Part shown: piece after piece, positions 59,755-64,000 of the stretch
How the letters are laid out: each line of letters begins with the position of its first letter
How positions within the stretch are numbered: the first letter of the stretch is position 1
Assembly (NCBI RefSeq): GCF_964355755.1
Contig: NC_092673.1
Coordinates: forward strand, 15,567,001 to 15,631,000
DNA length: 64,000 bases
Origin: Antedon mediterranea
Taxonomy: Eukaryota > Echinodermata > Crinoidea > Comatulida > Antedonidae
Direction: 5' to 3'
Translations under genes and position numbers: made by a program
Notes under the pieces: generated by a model
What the model was told of the DNA's origin: nothing
The model's input: the letters and a program-made list of their open reading frames with translations, nothing else
The model's database searches: none

Positions 59755-59762
59755 CTTTTATA
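59755..59762 (-). promoter_or_regulatory. TATA box of kinase gene copy 2
   Basis: tataaaag on the minus strand, about 139 bp upstream of the ATG at 59616. Compared with copy 1, an AT-rich insertion (gtgtttatttatctttatta and following bases, about 59724-59750) separates the box from the shared gcgaaagctcctcatcatca block, which could shift the start site. Confidence 0.6.
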
Positions 59763-59904
59763 CATTTTAATGTGCGTGCCACCTTGTACGTCATAAAAAC
59801 AATGTCGCGTGTCCCGATTTATGTTCTAAATACGCGCTAGTCGACATCATAAAACCATTGTTTGCTTTACAAAAAAAAACTATATTGATTATCTTATTAA
59901 TCTA

Positions 59905-60435
59905 TTAGTGGGGTGCCTTAGGGTCAAAAACGTTACACGGATGACAAAGTTTTCAAATTTTGCACATATGTTCACTTGGACATACAGATTAAAAAAATTA
60001 CTGTAGCCAAGAAAAAAAATGTATTTTATGACCATATTTGGAGTATTTTCAAAATGGCCGCCATAACAAAATGATGGTCCATATCTTAGTAACCGGTAGG
60101 GGTACAGAGTTCATTTTAGTGTTAAATTGCTTAGAACACATATGTTTCTATTCACTCTAATACAACATTTTATTAATCATCATTTCCGGAATTGTGACCT
60201 TTGACCCTAGTATGGTCATATCTCGATAACTACTGACAGTAGAAACATGAGGTTGGTCTTAAAATATTCACAATATACATGTTAGTATTTGGTCTAACGA
60301 ACTATTTTTCCCAAAAGTGACTGGAAATCATAATATTGACCTTTGACCCGATAACCTCAAATTTCGTTACCGAATGCGCATAACATCAAAATATTGGGCT
60401 TAAATTGTCAAAAATGTATATTTTTGTATTAATTA
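59905..60435. other. Copy-2-specific segment upstream of the kinase gene
   Basis: About 530 bp beginning attagtggggtgccttaggg and ending near taattaaggtgatccggtga, replacing an unrelated ~140 bp in copy 1 (41055-41190). It contains repeated tttgacc/gtgacctttgaccc phrases. No coding potential was seen; perhaps an inserted element. Confidence 0.55.
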
Positions 60436-60699
60436 AGGTGATCCGGTGACAGAGGACGTAAAACCAAGTAGCAGATACGCGCCCATTACGGAATTGTTGC
60501 CATGAAACATAAACAAAGACTGGTGGTAGAGTACTGTACGTGTGAATATGTGATTAAAAAAAACCCGTAGAAAATGGCAGAAAAGCAAAGATTGTATAGC
60601 GCCGCTACGCGGTGCAAGAAGAATTAATTGGGGGCCATTCGGGCGGACAAAATTATTATGATTGTGGTAAATTGTGGCTAATGTCCGCTCGAATGGCGT

Positions 60700-63600
60700 C
60701 CAATGATCATTGAGGAGTGACTTGAATAGATTTAAATTTGGAGCTTTTACAACATTAGATGGTAAGCTATTCCACGAGTCCACAACTCTACAACTGAAGG
60801 AAAACTTCCTGGAATTAAGCCTAAACTTGTTTTTATATAACTTGTATTCATGACCTCTAGTTCCATGACAATCAACAAATGTAAAAAAACCTTCTGCATT
60901 CTATAACGTCAAGACCATTTATAATTCTGAAGATTTGGATCATATCCGCTCTTAATCGTCTGTACTCCAATGTAGGTAAACCCAAAAACTTCAATCTATA
61001 CGGATAAGCCAAATGTTTTATTTCTGACAATTTTATTTTTTTATTTCTTTATTCTGATATAAAATCAATAGGATAAAAACACAAAAAAGTACCGAGACTG
61101 CAAACTTATGACTTGGTAGCTCTTCGTTGAACCGACTCGATTTTCTTAATCAGTCCAATTTGATGAGGTGCCCAGACACAACAGTTAAATTCCAAGATAG
61201 GGCGGACTAAAGATTTGTATAGACTAACAAACATATCCTTATCGTTGTAACAAAAAGTCCTTTTGATGAGACCCACTATTTTATTTGCCTTAGCAACACA
61301 GCAATAATTTATATGATAATCAAAGTTCAATTTATGATCAAAGTATACTCCAAGATCCTTTTCTATAGCAGTCTCTTCAATTTTAACTTTACCTTGTACA
61401 TTTACAAAATACTTATTCTTCTCATTTGTTTTCCCCATATACAAAATCTTGCACTTGTTGGCATTGAACGGTAGTTGCCATCTGGTCGCGACCAATTAAA
61501 CATTATTATCAAGTGAGATCTGCAATTTTTCTTTGGATTCTCCATAGGCCTAATCATAAACTTTAGTATCATCAGCGAACATCTTAACTTCTGATAATGC
61601 AACTTCAGGCAAGTCATTGATAAAGAGTAAGAATAAAATCGGACCAAGCACACTTTCTTGCGGAACACCACTTATTATTACTTATTTCGACAGAGTCCCA
61701 TTTAACATTACTCATTGTCTTCTGCCTTTTAAGAAGTCTTGAATCCAATTATAGACGTCGTTACCGGAGATACCATAAGCTTCAACCTTCCTTAACAGTC
61801 TCATATGAGGTACAGAATGAAGGCCTTTTGGAAGTCCAAATATGCCACATCAATATCACGCCCATCATCTAAAAGCTTATGTTCTACTATCTCTAATAGT
61901 TGCGTTGTTGTGGATCTAACGGACCTAAAGCCATGTTGATGTTCCGATAATAAGTCATTGTTGACAAAATGCTTAATTAAAGAATCTCTGATATGCTTTC
62001 CATAACTTTACAACAAACAGCAGTCAAGCTAACAGGCCGATAATTATTTATTCCACCCTGCTTCCTTTTTTAAAAATAGGTAAAATATGAGCTTCTTTCC
62101 AATTCCGAGGAACAATACCTTCTTTCAATGAATTAGAAAAAATGTTACTTAGCGGCTCAGAAATATAAGCTCTGCACTCTCTTAAAATCATAGGGTGAAT
62201 ACCATCAGGTCCTAGACTCTTAGTCACATTTAAATTCTTTAAATATTTTTCAATTATTTGGGGTGATATTTCAACTTCAGAACAAACTGTATCAAAAACT
62301 CTTCTTTGAAACTCTGGTACGTTATCAATATCTTCCCTTACAAAAACTGTAGAGAAAAAAGTATTAAGTATCTCAGTCTTGGACTGATCATCACTGTGTG
62401 TCACATTTTCTCATCTTTCAGGGATGGTAGTCTCGCTTTAACCTTGGTTTTGGAGTTTTCATATTGCCAGAATGATTTGGGTTTCTGTTTTTTTTCGGAA
62501 GCAATCATTTTTTTTAAAGTTCCAAACTGCCTTCCTTTTCATGGATGTTACTTTATTTCTAGCATCTTTAAATTTAGCTTTATTAGATCTGCTTGGACAA
62601 TGGTTATACCTAAACCATGCTTTTCTTTTTAGTTTTATCATTTTCTGCATACCCTTGTTTAACCAAAGAGGCTCTTTGACCTTATACTGTTGTCCCCCTT
62701 TTTTTACCTTGGGAATGTGCCGTCCAATAGTTTCTGCAATAATTTCACTAAACAAATTCCAACACTCTTCTGTTCCACCATTTTCAAATTTCCCCTCCCA
62801 ATCAATCTTTTTTAGTTCTTCATTTATTTGAACATAATCACCGTAATGATAATTTGGTTTTAACAAGTTATTGTCTTGCGACTCAATGTAACAATCAAAT
62901 TTAAATGTTAATACTGCGTGATCGCTTTTTACCGAGTGGTGCACTGTAACAAATGTCATCGATCATGTCCTCTTCATTTGTAAAAACCAAGTCTAAACGA
63001 CTAGGATTCTGTCCATCTCTAAATTTAGTTGCTTGTGTTACATGTTGAAAATAAAAATGATCCTGAACCCAGTTCGTAAAATTTGTTCCATCATGATTAT
63101 CAGAGTATCCTGATGCTTGATTAATCCAATCAATACTACCAAAATTAAAATCACCAGTTATTAATAAATGTGAAAAGTTAGTGCAGCATATTTTACTCAA
63201 CTTAGCCAAAAATAAAACGTTCTGCTCCTGACTATTACTAGGGCTCCCTATACGCACAAACTAAAAGTAAGGAATCATTGTTTTTCAATGAAAGTTTCAC
63301 ATAAATAATATCTCCAATATCTCCACTGGATGATTCTGTCACATATCCACATAAATCTTCTTTTAAATAAACACCTCTACCGTCAAAATTTGTAGAAAAA
63401 AATACTTGATATCCATCCAATTTTAAATCAATCTCCTGTATTAAATTCTTCTTACTTGGATTCTTTGGGAATATCTCAGTCAACATAATTATACTTGGTT
63501 TATTAATTGAAATCAAAATCTCCCATCTCATTCTTTTTACTGAAAAACGAGTAAACGTTAGAATATACGACCTTAATAGAATTTTTTTCAAAACAGTTAG

Positions 63601-64000
63601 GCTCTCTTGCACCATCAAATAAATTACTTCTAAAATTAATGTTTTCTTCTTCAATTGTATTTGCATTTACAGGATCAGCGAACATTTTCTTGGGGTCTTT
63701 GTATAATTTTACCCCTGGAGATAAATAGATTAGGTTCACCTGCATTTATTCGCTCCTGCAACTCTACTCTCAGCTTTCTATTGGATTCTCTTTGTTGGAA
63801 TGTTAAATCCGGTGAAATATATACATTATTTTCCCATCCTTTTAATTTCTTAAGATTTTTAGCTCTCGATAGAATTTCTCTTTTAGTTGCTATTTCCTTA
63901 CACAACACTCTTATCATTCTTGACCTCCTGATATTTTTATTCTGACCGGACACGTCCTTGGGTGTTATCCTTGCAATATGCATTTCGCTATATTTCTATA
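60700..64000 (-). mobile_element. CR1-type LINE, copy 2 of the duplication, more complete
   Basis: Minus-strand order: ORF1 C-terminus 63983-63675 (REILSRAKNLKKLKGWENNV, QRESNRKLRVELQERINAGE); endonuclease 63666-62901 (IIMLTEIFPK, GVYLKEDLCGYV, LLITGDFNFGSIDW, RLDLVFTNEED); linker with HSVKSDHAVLTF; RT 62404-61600 (KSLGPDGIHPMIL, NWKEAHILPIFKKGSR, DVAYLDFQKAF); thumb and C-terminus 61495-61106 (ATRWQLPFNANKCKILYMG, VRPILEFNCCVWAPHQ, IESVQRRATK). Many frameshifts. The natural 3' UTR seen in copy 1 is missing: the end LLNDHW runs directly into other DNA at about 60700. Confidence 0.9.

Larger units (their letters stand above)
54691..64000. repeat. Segmental duplication, copy 2
   Basis: It matches 33430-44168 in order and orientation, with introns highly similar. 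The match continues to the window edge, so its outer border is not visible. Confidence 0.9.

Overview
This is AT-rich, intron-containing eukaryotic DNA, dense in transposable elements. It looks like an invertebrate deuterostome, most likely an echinoderm. The reasons are a secreted PAN/Apple plus fibrinogen-domain gene with a decayed relative beside it, long TAGGCCTA-rich tracts, CR1/Tx1-type LINEs, foldback elements and a METTL27-like methyltransferase. The taxon is inferred; no sequence comparison could be run.

Layout. 0-7.9 kb: a broken LINE, three minisatellites, a Harbinger transposase scrap abutting a 0.6 kb inverted-repeat element, and a 3.1 kb foldback structure whose palindrome-rich arms (4020-4850 and 6470-7150) face each other. 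8.37-9.71 kb: a complete five-exon METTL27-like methyltransferase gene (+). 10-14 kb: three LINE fragments (-), with a fibrinogen-type exon remnant at 12.1 kb. 15.8-16.0 kb: a PAN exon copy carrying a nonsense codon. 18.2 kb: a possible isolated exon. 18.39-19.44 kb: a foldback transposon with a 10-bp target duplication and a second inverted-repeat element inside it. 20.5-27.1 kb: a four-exon secreted PAN-fibrinogen gene (-), whose first intron holds a 2.1 kb 39-bp minisatellite organised as an 819-bp higher-order repeat. 29.2-33.3 kb: a 124-bp palindromic tandem array invaded twice by LINE 3' ends at the same position of the unit.

The main feature is a duplication of about 10 kb: 33.43-44.17 kb and 54.69 kb to the window end. 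Each copy carries, on the minus strand, a 15-exon gene encoding a long coiled coil followed by a compact C-terminal protein-kinase-like domain, with a CR1 LINE upstream of its promoter. All the coiled-coil exons are multiples of 3 nt and of phase 2-2. The seven middle exons differ in order and length between the copies (96-84-96-84-84-84-105 against 96-96-84-105-96-105-84), while both reading frames stay open, giving predicted proteins of 735 and 746 residues. Alignment by eye shows two transposon insertions present only in copy 1, with intact empty sites in copy 2. Between the two copies lie a Tx1-like LINE 3' end (45.2-46.3 kb, -), a nearly intact two-ORF LINE (47.25-51.66 kb, +) and two terminal exons of an unrecognised gene (51.8-52.5 kb, -).

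The genes do not form an operon-like system. The kinase pair is the best candidate for something undescribed: a fast-evolving duplicated gene family built from interchangeable coiled-coil exons. Exon boundaries were read from splice signals and frame continuity and need transcript support.
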